Assembly (NCBI GenBank): GCA_900553305.1
Contig: USDI01000008.1
Coordinates: 1 to 24,499 of the forward strand
DNA: 24,499 nucleotides
Direction: 5' to 3'
Origin: an uncultured Lachnospiraceae bacterium
GTDB lineage: Bacteria; Bacillota; Clostridia; Lachnospirales; Lachnospiraceae
In this document: positions 1 through 7,347 of the stretch, piece by piece
Position numbering within the stretch: position 1 is the first letter of the stretch
Layout of the letters: each line of letters begins with the position of its first letter
Notes under the pieces: model-generated
Databases searched by the model: none
What the model saw: only the letters and a program-made list of their open reading frames with translations
What the model was told of the DNA's origin: nothing
Translations under genes and position numbers: made by a program

Positions 1-6
1 CCGGAA

Positions 7-81
7 TCACATCGCACCGCATCCAGCCAGTAATCCGGTCATCATTACGGCTGCAATTGAAACTGCGAGTAACTTTTTCAT
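7..81 (-). pseudogene. Lipoprotein signal-peptide ORF that stops after 24 codons
   Basis: The reading frame begins MKKLLAVSIAAVMMTG and continues into the lipobox LLAGC, so the product would be a lipoprotein with the modified cysteine at about residue 21. Only three residues follow before a TGA stop at 7-9. A good ribosome binding site (GGAG, then AGATT, then ATG) and a strong promoter upstream suggest a real gene. The abrupt stop right after the lipobox suggests a frameshift or nonsense mutation in a normal lipoprotein whose body lies beyond the window edge. A true short lipopeptide is the alternative. The next few bases in a shifted frame could encode typical post-lipobox residues, but too little sequence is present to decide. 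Confidence 0.45.
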
Positions 82-144
82 AATCTCTCCATCCTTCCTT
101 AGCCCTGTATTCACAGGTTAGTTATGCATCACGCTACTTCTTTA

Positions 145-181
145 GCATGATAAAGCATGTTCGATACTCATGCTATCATGC
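145..181. promoter_or_regulatory. Dyad symmetry overlapping the -10 box, possible operator
   Basis: On the plus strand the half-sites are GCATGATAAAGCATG (145-159) and CATGCTATCATGC (169-181), separated by 9 nt. They are inverted copies apart from two extra A residues in the left arm. The dyad covers the -10 element and the predicted start point, so an RNA hairpin would not be fully transcribed. That fits a repressor site better than a leader structure. The binding protein is not identifiable from the sequence. Confidence 0.5.
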
Positions 182-198
182 ACACTAAGGAAAGTCAA
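170..198 (-). promoter_or_regulatory. Promoter (sigma-A type) of the lipoprotein ORF
   Basis: On the minus strand there is a -35 TTGACT (193-198), a 17-nt spacer and a -10 TAGCAT (170-175), close to consensus. Transcription would start near 163, leaving a leader of roughly 80 nt before the ATG at 81. The promoter lies just after the stop codon of the coiled-coil gene at 230, so it starts a new unit. A dyad overlaps the -10 box. Confidence 0.7.
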
Positions 199-229
199 GT
201 GGGAAGTGTCCGGCTGCTGTATGAAAGCA

Positions 230-1411
230 TTAATCTTTATCATACTCTGCCACGATGCCCAGAATTTCTTTGGCATATTTGGGATAATTTTCCACCAGAT
301 CCTTCACTTCTGCTTTCGCCTTTCCGGCGATAACTTCTTTGTTGTAATCCATTCTCCGGCGCAGGGACTGTCTGCGGATAATCAGATTGTGCCGGATCTC
401 AATCATCTCCTTCTTATCAAGAAGCGCCTGCGTCTGATGCAGCCAGATCATCGGATCCTTCACCTGATACCGGCGCAGGATATGTAACAGCTCCTGCTGG
501 GTGGAATCCAGTTCGATTTCTGCTCTTTTATAATTGTGACGTTCATCCTTTTCTTCGAGATACTGCTTGTAATCCCGTCCAAGCTCCTGTGCACTCTTAA
601 CGTTGTACTTCATATAAAGATAGTCAAGGAGATGTGTATTATTCACGTACCGGATCTTCACCGTGTTCTGCAGACGGATCAGTCTTGTAATCCCGCTCTC
701 CACCTGGGAAAGCTCCCGTACCGCATCGTTATATTTTAAGAAAATGACGGTAATGGCAAGTGCACCGATCCCTCCGACTGCCAGATAGCCGATCTTCACA
801 TCAAATGAAAATACATACTGCAAAAGCAGCAGCAGGAACAGACAAAAGATAACTGCCGTTGCACAGACAATCGTCATGGAACGGGTATCCCTCATGAGAT
901 GCCGCAGCTCGATCTTACGGAAACCATAAGCCTGCCGTTCACCATCGAGCCGGCGAAGATCCCTCTTAATCAGGTTCTGGTATTCTTCGGCCTTCTCAAG
1001 CTTCTCATACGCCTCCTGTACTTCCTCCTCCATGCTTTCCATCTGATAGAACTTTTCATCCGACATCCGCATCTTACGTTCTTTATAGCCGGACTGCTGC
1101 TTCTCCAGCGTATCCATCCGTCTGGCACATTCCATTAACAGACGGCTTTCGCTCTCCGGCAGCGCCTCAATTTCTTCAATATCCTTAAGATGTGACGTCA
1201 CCACCTGATATTCGTGCTGGAGATTCTCTACCTCTCTGGATGCCTCCGCAATCTGCTCCAGGCACCCCCGCACGTATTCCTCACGCTGCTTCCGGTTATG
1301 GACCTGTAAATCGTCACGGTCGTAGACAATTTCATTCCATTCCTCGACCTCGAAAGTCTCATCATCCCCATAATCCTTTTTCCAGTTAAAAATCCGTTGT
1401 AATAAACCCAT
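230..1411 (-). CDS. Coiled-coil protein with a central two-TM hairpin, unknown function
   Basis: The 393-residue product is highly charged and predicted to be mostly helical. It opens with MGLLQRIFNWKKDYGDDE, followed by about 140 residues of Glu/Lys/Arg/Gln-rich heptad-like sequence. Two hydrophobic stretches come next, one from the VCATAVIFCLFLLLLLQYVF region and one from GYLAVGGIGALAITVIFL, and then a second coiled-coil half. Both coiled-coil arms should therefore lie on the same, probably cytoplasmic, face of the membrane. No enzymatic motif is visible. The ribosome binding site (GAGG) overlaps the stop of the preceding gene, which is 2 nt away, so translation is likely coupled. It is the last gene of the hypothetical cluster and may anchor the other products at the membrane; that role is inference. 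No clear terminator follows its stop. Confidence 0.85.
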   Translation of the reverse strand: MGLLQRIFNWKKDYGDDETFEVEEWNEIVYDRDDLQVHNRKQREEYVRGCLEQIAEASREVENLQHEYQVVTSHLKDIEEIEALPESESRLLMECARRMDTLEKQQSGYKERKMRMSDEKFYQMESMEEEVQEAYEKLEKAEEYQNLIKRDLRRLDGERQAYGFRKIELRHLMRDTRSMTIVCATAVIFCLFLLLLLQYVFSFDVKIGYLAVGGIGALAITVIFLKYNDAVRELSQVESGITRLIRLQNTVKIRYVNNTHLLDYLYMKYNVKSAQELGRDYKQYLEEKDERHNYKRAEIELDSTQQELLHILRRYQVKDPMIWLHQTQALLDKKEMIEIRHNLIIRRQSLRRRMDYNKEVIAGKAKAEVKDLVENYPKYAKEILGIVAEYDKD

Positions 1412-1413
1412 TC

Positions 1414-2250
1414 TTATTCCTCAACAAGCTGCAGGTAATCTTCCTTCAGCCGATAGATAATCTTGTCAATTTCTTCATAATAGGAAACCACGTTTCCTTC
1501 TTCCTTATAAATCTTCAATGCCGACAACATCCGGTTTTCGCGTGAAGCCTCAAACTCTCCCTTCGCTGTTGTGATCTTCCTTTCAAGCGCCAGGGAAAGC
1601 TCATGGTATTCGGAATGCTCCGCGATAAAACGGATGTATTCTTCCTCTGACAGATAACTCCGTAAGGAAGATAAATACTGTAGTCCCGATTCTTCGTCCT
1701 TCGACATTTCATAGGCACGCTTGTAATACTTCGCCGCAATGTCAAACATGAAAAGTCCTGCATAGGCATAACCCATATTATGATAAATGGCAGGCCGCAG
1801 GGCATTCTCGGTATCAGGCAGATCCCGGTTCAGATCTTCATATTCCCTAAGTGCCATCAGATGACGGTTGTTCTGTAACAGGTAATCCGCCTGCTTTTTC
1901 TTCCGCTCAAAATCATTTAATCCGGCATTGCTTTTAAGAATTTCATCCATCTGTGCAATTTCTGCTTCTGTGCAGTAGTTGACATAATCTATAATTATGT
2001 CAACAAATTCTCCTGCCTGAATTCCTTTTCTCATGGCAAGCGTAAGCTGGTCTGCCAGCTCCGGAAGACCGCACTGTTCCCTCAGCCATTCCAAAAGATG
2101 CTTATCCATGATCTCTGTGTTAATCATAAAAGGATTGTTCGCAAACAGGTAACACAGCTCTTCCACGCAGTATACATTCACACAGACCTTCTCTAAATGA
2201 TAGGGTTCGTTGGCATATTTTCCTGTACAGATTAATACTCGGCTTACCAT
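1414..2250 (-). CDS. TPR-containing conserved hypothetical protein
   Basis: The 278-residue product has an N-terminal segment of about 60 residues (MVSRVLICTGKYANEPYHLE and a Cys-containing VCVNVYCVEELC stretch). It is followed by helical pairs typical of tetratricopeptide repeats; NMGYAYAGLFMFDIAAKYYK near the middle is a convincing TPR unit. A helical, charged C-terminus follows. No signal peptide or membrane segment is seen, so a cytoplasmic adaptor role is plausible. The start is supported by AAGGA six bases before the ATG. It sits 35 nt after the Hsp70-like gene and 2 nt before the coiled-coil membrane gene. That arrangement suggests a scaffold linking the actin-fold protein to the membrane protein, which is inference. 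I do not know a characterised homologue. Confidence 0.85.
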   Translation of the reverse strand: MVSRVLICTGKYANEPYHLEKVCVNVYCVEELCYLFANNPFMINTEIMDKHLLEWLREQCGLPELADQLTLAMRKGIQAGEFVDIIIDYVNYCTEAEIAQMDEILKSNAGLNDFERKKKQADYLLQNNRHLMALREYEDLNRDLPDTENALRPAIYHNMGYAYAGLFMFDIAAKYYKRAYEMSKDEESGLQYLSSLRSYLSEEEYIRFIAEHSEYHELSLALERKITTAKGEFEASRENRMLSALKIYKEEGNVVSYYEEIDKIIYRLKEDYLQLVEE

Positions 2251-2285
2251 CTGAATTCCTTTCTGTTATCTAAAATACCGGTTTC

Positions 2286-3593
2286 TCATACCTGCAGGGT
2301 ATGCGTCCATGCCCTGCCGCTGCTCTTAAAGAGCTCTCCGAAGCCCATATCGGTAATTTCCAGCGTCAGCGTATGAATTGCTGTCATCTCCGCATGGATC
2401 CGTAATCTTGTTGTGCAACGGGGCCTCTCCGGCAGTCCGTCAAGCGTAATCGTCTTATCCATAATATTTTCACCGGTCAGCGGGGTAATCGTAAAGCACA
2501 GTACATTTCCGCTTTCCAGAATCAGGTCAAAATCCGTCTTCGCCTCATACCAGTTCACACCGGCATCCAGAATGGCAAGATAGGAATCCTCACCGCGGCG
2601 CAGTGCCTTCATTCCGATATTGGATTTCAGCTTATCTTCTCCAAGGTAAACATATTCGCGTGTATTTCCCTGTGGATTCAGCTTCTCCATTCCGGCATAG
2701 CAGGCTCCCTTGCTATACAGATTGTTTCCCTGAAACACTCTGCGGTTATGGCACAGGATCTTTAAGGATTCCCTGGTCCAGCCCTCCTTAAAGCCCTCTC
2801 CGATTAAGAAGACCGTCGATACGTCCGTTTCCCGTAAACAGCTTTCACACAACTGCCCAAACTGCTCATCCAGCTCCTGCTGCTGTGCCATGCGCTCTGC
2901 CTCGTCCTCCGACCAGGCTACTCTCTTCATTTCCGGATAATCCAGATGCTCAATAAACACGACCTTGGGGGTTGTATGACGGTTACACTGAAAACGCAAG
3001 GTTTTCAAATCATCATTATATTCAAAAACAAACACCTCTCTTTTCCAAAGCTCTGCCTGCTGATGGAGCATGTAATAATAGAAGCTCTCAATATGGCTCT
3101 GGAAACAGATCTGCTGGCATTTAAGCTGCAGCCCGGATACCACCTTTCCCAACACCTCCACCATACGCGGAGTCAGCTCCTCCACCGTAAACATAAAGAC
3201 CTCTGCCCGGTTTAAGGAAACCTGCATATTGAGGGTTGCAAGGCTTCGTTTAATGAACAGGGTAAGCAGCGCCACCGGATCAAAGGTGGCCTCCTCGACA
3301 AGAACCTCTTCTCCCTGCAATGCCTTTTCGAGAAGGTGATCTACCAGAATTCCTTCCTCTCCCTGGTTCTTCAGAGCCTCTTTTCCATAATACCACTGGC
3401 TTACGCCAACTCGTTTACATAACACTGTAGGAATATTATACTGCTCGGTGCCTGCCACCGGGGAAACCGTACAGGGATCCGCATCACCCACGGCATAGTA
3501 GCTCACCTGGGAAAACTGTTTCCCCAGGTCATAGCCGATAACAATCTTTGCATTATTCCGTTTTCCTGCCAAATCCCTGTTTTCCTGTAACAT
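2286..3593 (-). CDS. Actin/Hsp70-fold (ASKHA-like) protein, degenerate DnaK relative; DUF5716-like
   Basis: The 435-residue product begins, after a short polar leader, with KIVIGYDLGKQFSQVSYY. This matches the first beta-hairpin and phosphate-1 loop of Hsp70/actin-type ATPases. IPTVLCKR and a WYYGKEA stretch follow, as in DnaK (IPSVV, then VGxxA). Near the middle VFLIGEGF occupies the place of the adenosine-binding glycine motif, but one glycine is replaced by Glu. The length fits a nucleotide-binding domain with no classical substrate-binding domain and lid; the last 100 residues or so look like a short beta-rich tail. From memory this resembles the uncharacterised family DUF5716 of Lachnospiraceae; the number is unverified. 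Start: AGGAG six bases before the ATG. It is encoded between the giant DUF5717-like gene and the TPR gene. Confidence 0.8.
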   Translation of the reverse strand: MLQENRDLAGKRNNAKIVIGYDLGKQFSQVSYYAVGDADPCTVSPVAGTEQYNIPTVLCKRVGVSQWYYGKEALKNQGEEGILVDHLLEKALQGEEVLVEEATFDPVALLTLFIKRSLATLNMQVSLNRAEVFMFTVEELTPRMVEVLGKVVSGLQLKCQQICFQSHIESFYYYMLHQQAELWKREVFVFEYNDDLKTLRFQCNRHTTPKVVFIEHLDYPEMKRVAWSEDEAERMAQQQELDEQFGQLCESCLRETDVSTVFLIGEGFKEGWTRESLKILCHNRRVFQGNNLYSKGACYAGMEKLNPQGNTREYVYLGEDKLKSNIGMKALRRGEDSYLAILDAGVNWYEAKTDFDLILESGNVLCFTITPLTGENIMDKTITLDGLPERPRCTTRLRIHAEMTAIHTLTLEITDMGFGELFKSSGRAWTHTLQV

Positions 3594-3637
3594 GGCCCAC
3601 TCCTGCTTCGTAACTGTTCAGTACCTTCACAGCTACC

Positions 3638-6600
3638 CTACTTCATTGAAAATAATTCGTCTAACAAATATGAATAATCATAATACTCAAAAAGCATGCT
3701 TTCCATGGTATCATAGTCCTTCAGCGTCCGTGCCATGGCAATGTCGTTGATCAGATTGTACCGGCTGATCTTCTGGTTCATGTCGGTGTCACTCCTGCTG
3801 AAGGTCCCGCTCTCGTTAAGCTGTTCCTTTCCGTCCTCGATCTCCACGATATAATACTGGAGACGTTCTCCGAAAAACAGGACGAATTCTTTTACACACA
3901 CACCGCCGTACATATTCTTCATCTCTTCCTTGCGGTACTCACTCTCCACGTTTCCTTCCCGTTCAATCACATAATGAATCACAGCACGGTTTCCATCGTG
4001 AACATGATATTCCACCATGGTCTTGTCCATATATTTATGCATAAAGGTAATGTTCTCAGCAAATTCCTTATAAAACGGGAACACCATTTTTTCCGACACC
4101 ATCTCCCGCAGAAAAATAAGCAGGTTCCTCGAAACCTTTTCATTCGTCTGCTCCTTATGCTCGGCATAAAACTTCGTATAAGCAAGCTTGCAAACCTTCG
4201 GAAGCTCCTGTTCTTCTTCCCAGATCCGCTCTGCTTCGTTCAGGATAAACGGATCGGTCACCTTGTCCTTTACAAAATAATCATGACAGGACTGGGCTAA
4301 AAATGCCATCTCCACCGATGGATCTGCCCCTTTCTTTACATAGCTTTGGAAAATGGCTGCTGCATTTCCGACAAAAGCACCCGTATATAACATCTGAATT
4401 AAGATCCGCTCCTCAATTGCCAGCGTATCCACGCCAAAGGATTCTGCGGTGCTCCAGACATCCCGCATCTCCTTCACAGTTCCCCTGAAATACAGATTCA
4501 GATAATTCAATAAAAGCTCATCATATTTTCCCGACAGGAATGCCCGGTAAATCAGTGCCGTCATGACCGGATCTTCCTTCATGCCGTCAAGGGCCAGGAG
4601 TCGTCCGCACAGCCGCACGATAATCTTCGCTTCAATGCCCTCTCCGCCACAGATGCTGATCCATTCGTATGCCTTCTCATACATGCCACGGATCACCATG
4701 AAACGCACCATTTGGGACATACTGTCACGGAAAATCATCTCCGGTTCGAGTTCGTTCAAAACTTCATCCAGCTCGTTCATCTGGTCGTGATCGTAATCGT
4801 ACTGCATAAGCTTTAAGCGGATTTCCTTCTGGATGGACTCCTTCACAAGCGGGGATTCCATAATCTGCTTCATATGCTCCTGATTGCCTTCGCTGATCGG
4901 AAGAAGCTGGTGCCCCTTCTCACACAGCCACAGGTCAAACAGAATCTCATCCTTCACATAAGGCGCAATCATTCCGGCAATCTTATCCGGAATCATAAGC
5001 CGGTTAAGCTCATATTCTTCCTCCCTGCAAAAACGGTTCCCCTTAAAATCCTCCAGTACAATCCGGTAACTGTTTCCATATATCGGCAGGTACATAACCT
5101 GTCCCATAGCCGGATACACCTGTTCTTCCTTTAAGCTGTCATAGATGACACAGACCCTGCTGATGTCCTTCCGTTTCAGATGCAGCTCCTGAAGGAAGAT
5201 GGCCGTTACCAGACCTTCCGAGACCTCCTCGGTGATCATTCCCTCCGTAATGAGATTCTTATATAAATAAGCAAGCCATTTATTGTTTTTCTTCTTTAAA
5301 ATCTGGAAGACCACAAACCGTTCCAGATGCTCCCTGTAGCTCTCATAAAGCTCCGGATAGACTGCCTTATTGCGATAAACATACGCATACAGGAATGAAT
5401 TATGTAAACCATCCAGACTGCTGTCAAAGGCAAAATACATCAGCACCATTTTCGGAATGGTCACACCATCCTTAAGTTCCAGTGACATCATGTAATACTC
5501 ATACAGACGGGTAATCCGAAGCTCCTTTCCAATGCCCTTTTCATACCAGGCAAAGGCTTCCTTGCTCGTAATATTGCCGTTAATCAGTATCGTACAGATC
5601 GTCTGCAGCACCTCATCATCCGGAAGTACCTGATAGCATATACAAAGAATCCGGTAAAGCTGCCTGCGGTATCCCCGAACCTTCTTCGCAAGGTAAACAA
5701 TCTGTTCTACTACTTCCGTCGTAAGAAGCTGTTTTTTCGCCGCATAATACAAGACCTGAATCTCGAAATCGTCAAGCTGCATCAAAATGGATGGATTATT
5801 CTGAATCAGATGGTAAGCCTCAATATACAGAACCGGACTTGTCGCTCCCTTGGCAAACTGTTCTTCGAGAACAATCCACTTCTTTGAAGGGCTCCGTGAA
5901 TAATCGTCCGAAAGGTAAATGAGAAGCCATGCGATACGCCAGTCATCCATATTTTCTTTAAAAATCTTCTCTACCTGCCCAGCCATCTCGTCAATGTACT
6001 CTTCGGTACGGTTCAATAAGGTAGAAAGATACATGTAATAGCAATATAAGGTCGGATTATAGTTTCCTGCAAGAAGCTCATCCGCCTGCCCCAGAAGCCA
6101 CTCGGCTTCATTCGTTCTCTCCTGGGTAATTAAGAGCTGTACCCGCATGAGCATGTAAGCAGGATTCTGCTCATCCAGCTCCTGCAGCCGGTCCATAATG
6201 AGACTCGTCTCATTCATCCAGGACGACGCACTGATCTGTTTCGTACGGAAAGCCTCGTAATACTGCATCAACTCCACGATGGCATGCTTCTTCTGCCGGT
6301 TTGCCTCATTGAGCTTGCGGTCAATCCGCTGTTTGTAAGCCATCACCGTCACTTCCAATGAGGTATATGCATTCGTGAAACGGATCTTTCCATAGTTCCT
6401 GCCCGCATGGAGCTTGTCTTCATCTACATAAAAGGAAAAGCGGTAACAATTCCCCAGGAAGTCCTCTTCCCGGATGACATCCTTTTCTATCGTCAGAAAT
6501 GCCCCCTCGGTTTCCGCAAAAAGATTGGAATAACCCCAGCCGTTCCTCTGGATCACAATACGCCCTTCGGTAATCCCCTGCGGATCTTCCATGCGGATCT

Positions 6601-7195
6601 CCTGATTTTCGATTATATATTCAATCTGCTGTTTCTTTTTGATTTGTAATAAGAATTCTTCCAGATACTGTTCCTTCCGGCCGTTTTTCACAAGTCCCCG
6701 GTAGGTATTGAGATACTGCTTATCCGATCCCTGTAAGACCTGTTCAAAATCCTTAGAAAAAAACAGGTTCACAGCCTCCTCCCAGCTTGTCTTTGCCAGA
6801 TTCGTAAAATGAAACAGATTCTTAATGCTTCCAAGACTGGAATTCAGGTTCTCGCTGCCAATTTCCACATGATATGGAATCAGATATTCCCCCTGATTGG
6901 AAATGATGCGGAATTCCCCCTTCAGGGAATCACCCTGCGTCATTCCGGCGGTGTCCACCACATAAGGAATCTCTTCCTCAGATCCGATAAAATGCTCCAC
7001 AAGACACTTCATCCGAAGCTCGGTAGTCGAAACTGTTCCTTCGGTCATGACATTGGGTTTGCCGAAAATGGTAAAGCTTCCCTCATATTTCTCTCCGGGC
7101 TCTAACTTCAATTCAATCAATGGACTCGAAAAGTTCAAGGAATGTACATCATTATTAAAATTTCCTTCTAATATCCGGTCAACAGCTTCCCTCAC
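3638..7195 (-). CDS. Giant beta-domain plus helical-repeat protein (1185 aa), DUF5717-like
   Basis: The N-terminal 300 or so residues look like two beta-sandwich modules. One runs through LELKLEPGEKYEGSF-type strands (the sequence shows IELKLEPGEKYEGSFTIFG). The second includes RFSFYVDEDKLHAGRNYGKI, a pattern seen in Ig-like or BACON-like domains. The remaining 850 or so residues are an almost uninterrupted series of helix pairs resembling TPR/HEAT-type solenoids. No signal peptide, membrane segment or catalytic motif is visible. I chose the GTG at 7195 as start: GGAGGG lies 9 nt upstream, and a good promoter lies inside the upstream extension of the frame, so an ATG at 7351 would not be on that transcript. 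From memory it resembles family DUF5717, unverified. It is probably a large scaffold; function unknown. Confidence 0.8.
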   Translation of the reverse strand: MREAVDRILEGNFNNDVHSLNFSSPLIELKLEPGEKYEGSFTIFGKPNVMTEGTVSTTELRMKCLVEHFIGSEEEIPYVVDTAGMTQGDSLKGEFRIISNQGEYLIPYHVEIGSENLNSSLGSIKNLFHFTNLAKTSWEEAVNLFFSKDFEQVLQGSDKQYLNTYRGLVKNGRKEQYLEEFLLQIKKKQQIEYIIENQEIRMEDPQGITEGRIVIQRNGWGYSNLFAETEGAFLTIEKDVIREEDFLGNCYRFSFYVDEDKLHAGRNYGKIRFTNAYTSLEVTVMAYKQRIDRKLNEANRQKKHAIVELMQYYEAFRTKQISASSWMNETSLIMDRLQELDEQNPAYMLMRVQLLITQERTNEAEWLLGQADELLAGNYNPTLYCYYMYLSTLLNRTEEYIDEMAGQVEKIFKENMDDWRIAWLLIYLSDDYSRSPSKKWIVLEEQFAKGATSPVLYIEAYHLIQNNPSILMQLDDFEIQVLYYAAKKQLLTTEVVEQIVYLAKKVRGYRRQLYRILCICYQVLPDDEVLQTICTILINGNITSKEAFAWYEKGIGKELRITRLYEYYMMSLELKDGVTIPKMVLMYFAFDSSLDGLHNSFLYAYVYRNKAVYPELYESYREHLERFVVFQILKKKNNKWLAYLYKNLITEGMITEEVSEGLVTAIFLQELHLKRKDISRVCVIYDSLKEEQVYPAMGQVMYLPIYGNSYRIVLEDFKGNRFCREEEYELNRLMIPDKIAGMIAPYVKDEILFDLWLCEKGHQLLPISEGNQEHMKQIMESPLVKESIQKEIRLKLMQYDYDHDQMNELDEVLNELEPEMIFRDSMSQMVRFMVIRGMYEKAYEWISICGGEGIEAKIIVRLCGRLLALDGMKEDPVMTALIYRAFLSGKYDELLLNYLNLYFRGTVKEMRDVWSTAESFGVDTLAIEERILIQMLYTGAFVGNAAAIFQSYVKKGADPSVEMAFLAQSCHDYFVKDKVTDPFILNEAERIWEEEQELPKVCKLAYTKFYAEHKEQTNEKVSRNLLIFLREMVSEKMVFPFYKEFAENITFMHKYMDKTMVEYHVHDGNRAVIHYVIEREGNVESEYRKEEMKNMYGGVCVKEFVLFFGERLQYYIVEIEDGKEQLNESGTFSRSDTDMNQKISRYNLINDIAMARTLKDYDTMESMLFEYYDYSYLLDELFSMK

Positions 7196-7240
7196 GCCAC
7201 TTATCCCTCCGGTAAAATGTGTATCTGCATATACGTAGTT

Positions 7241-7270
7241 AGTATACCATTTTTTGTTGCAATTTCGCAA
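7241..7270 (-). promoter_or_regulatory. Extended -10 promoter of the four-gene hypothetical operon
   Basis: On the minus strand there is a -35 TTGCGA (7265-7270), an 18-nt spacer and a -10 TATACT (7241-7246), preceded by TGG, which gives an extended TGN -10. The predicted start is near 7234, about 40 nt before the GTG at 7195. This promoter would drive the giant protein, the Hsp70-like protein, the TPR protein and the coiled-coil protein as one unit. It also argues against the longer reading frame that overlaps the upstream gene by four bases. Confidence 0.65.
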
Positions 7271-7300
7271 CACTTTCGGATTGCATTCATTATGTGCTTT

Positions 7301-7328
7301 ACACAGGAGGATAACTACCCTCCTGTGT
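7301..7328. terminator. Perfect 10-bp hairpin after the SpoIID-like gene, terminator-like
   Basis: ACACAGGAGG (7301-7310) pairs perfectly with CCTCCTGTGT (7319-7328) across an 8-nt loop. It lies 19 nt downstream of the stop codon of the SpoIID-like gene and upstream of the next promoter, where a terminator is expected. The stem is strong, but there is no proper U-tract on the minus transcript (AAAGC follows). It may be an inefficient terminator, an mRNA 3'-end stabiliser or a DNA-binding dyad. Confidence 0.45.
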
Positions 7329-7347
7329 TTCTGAAATACGGCCCGAT

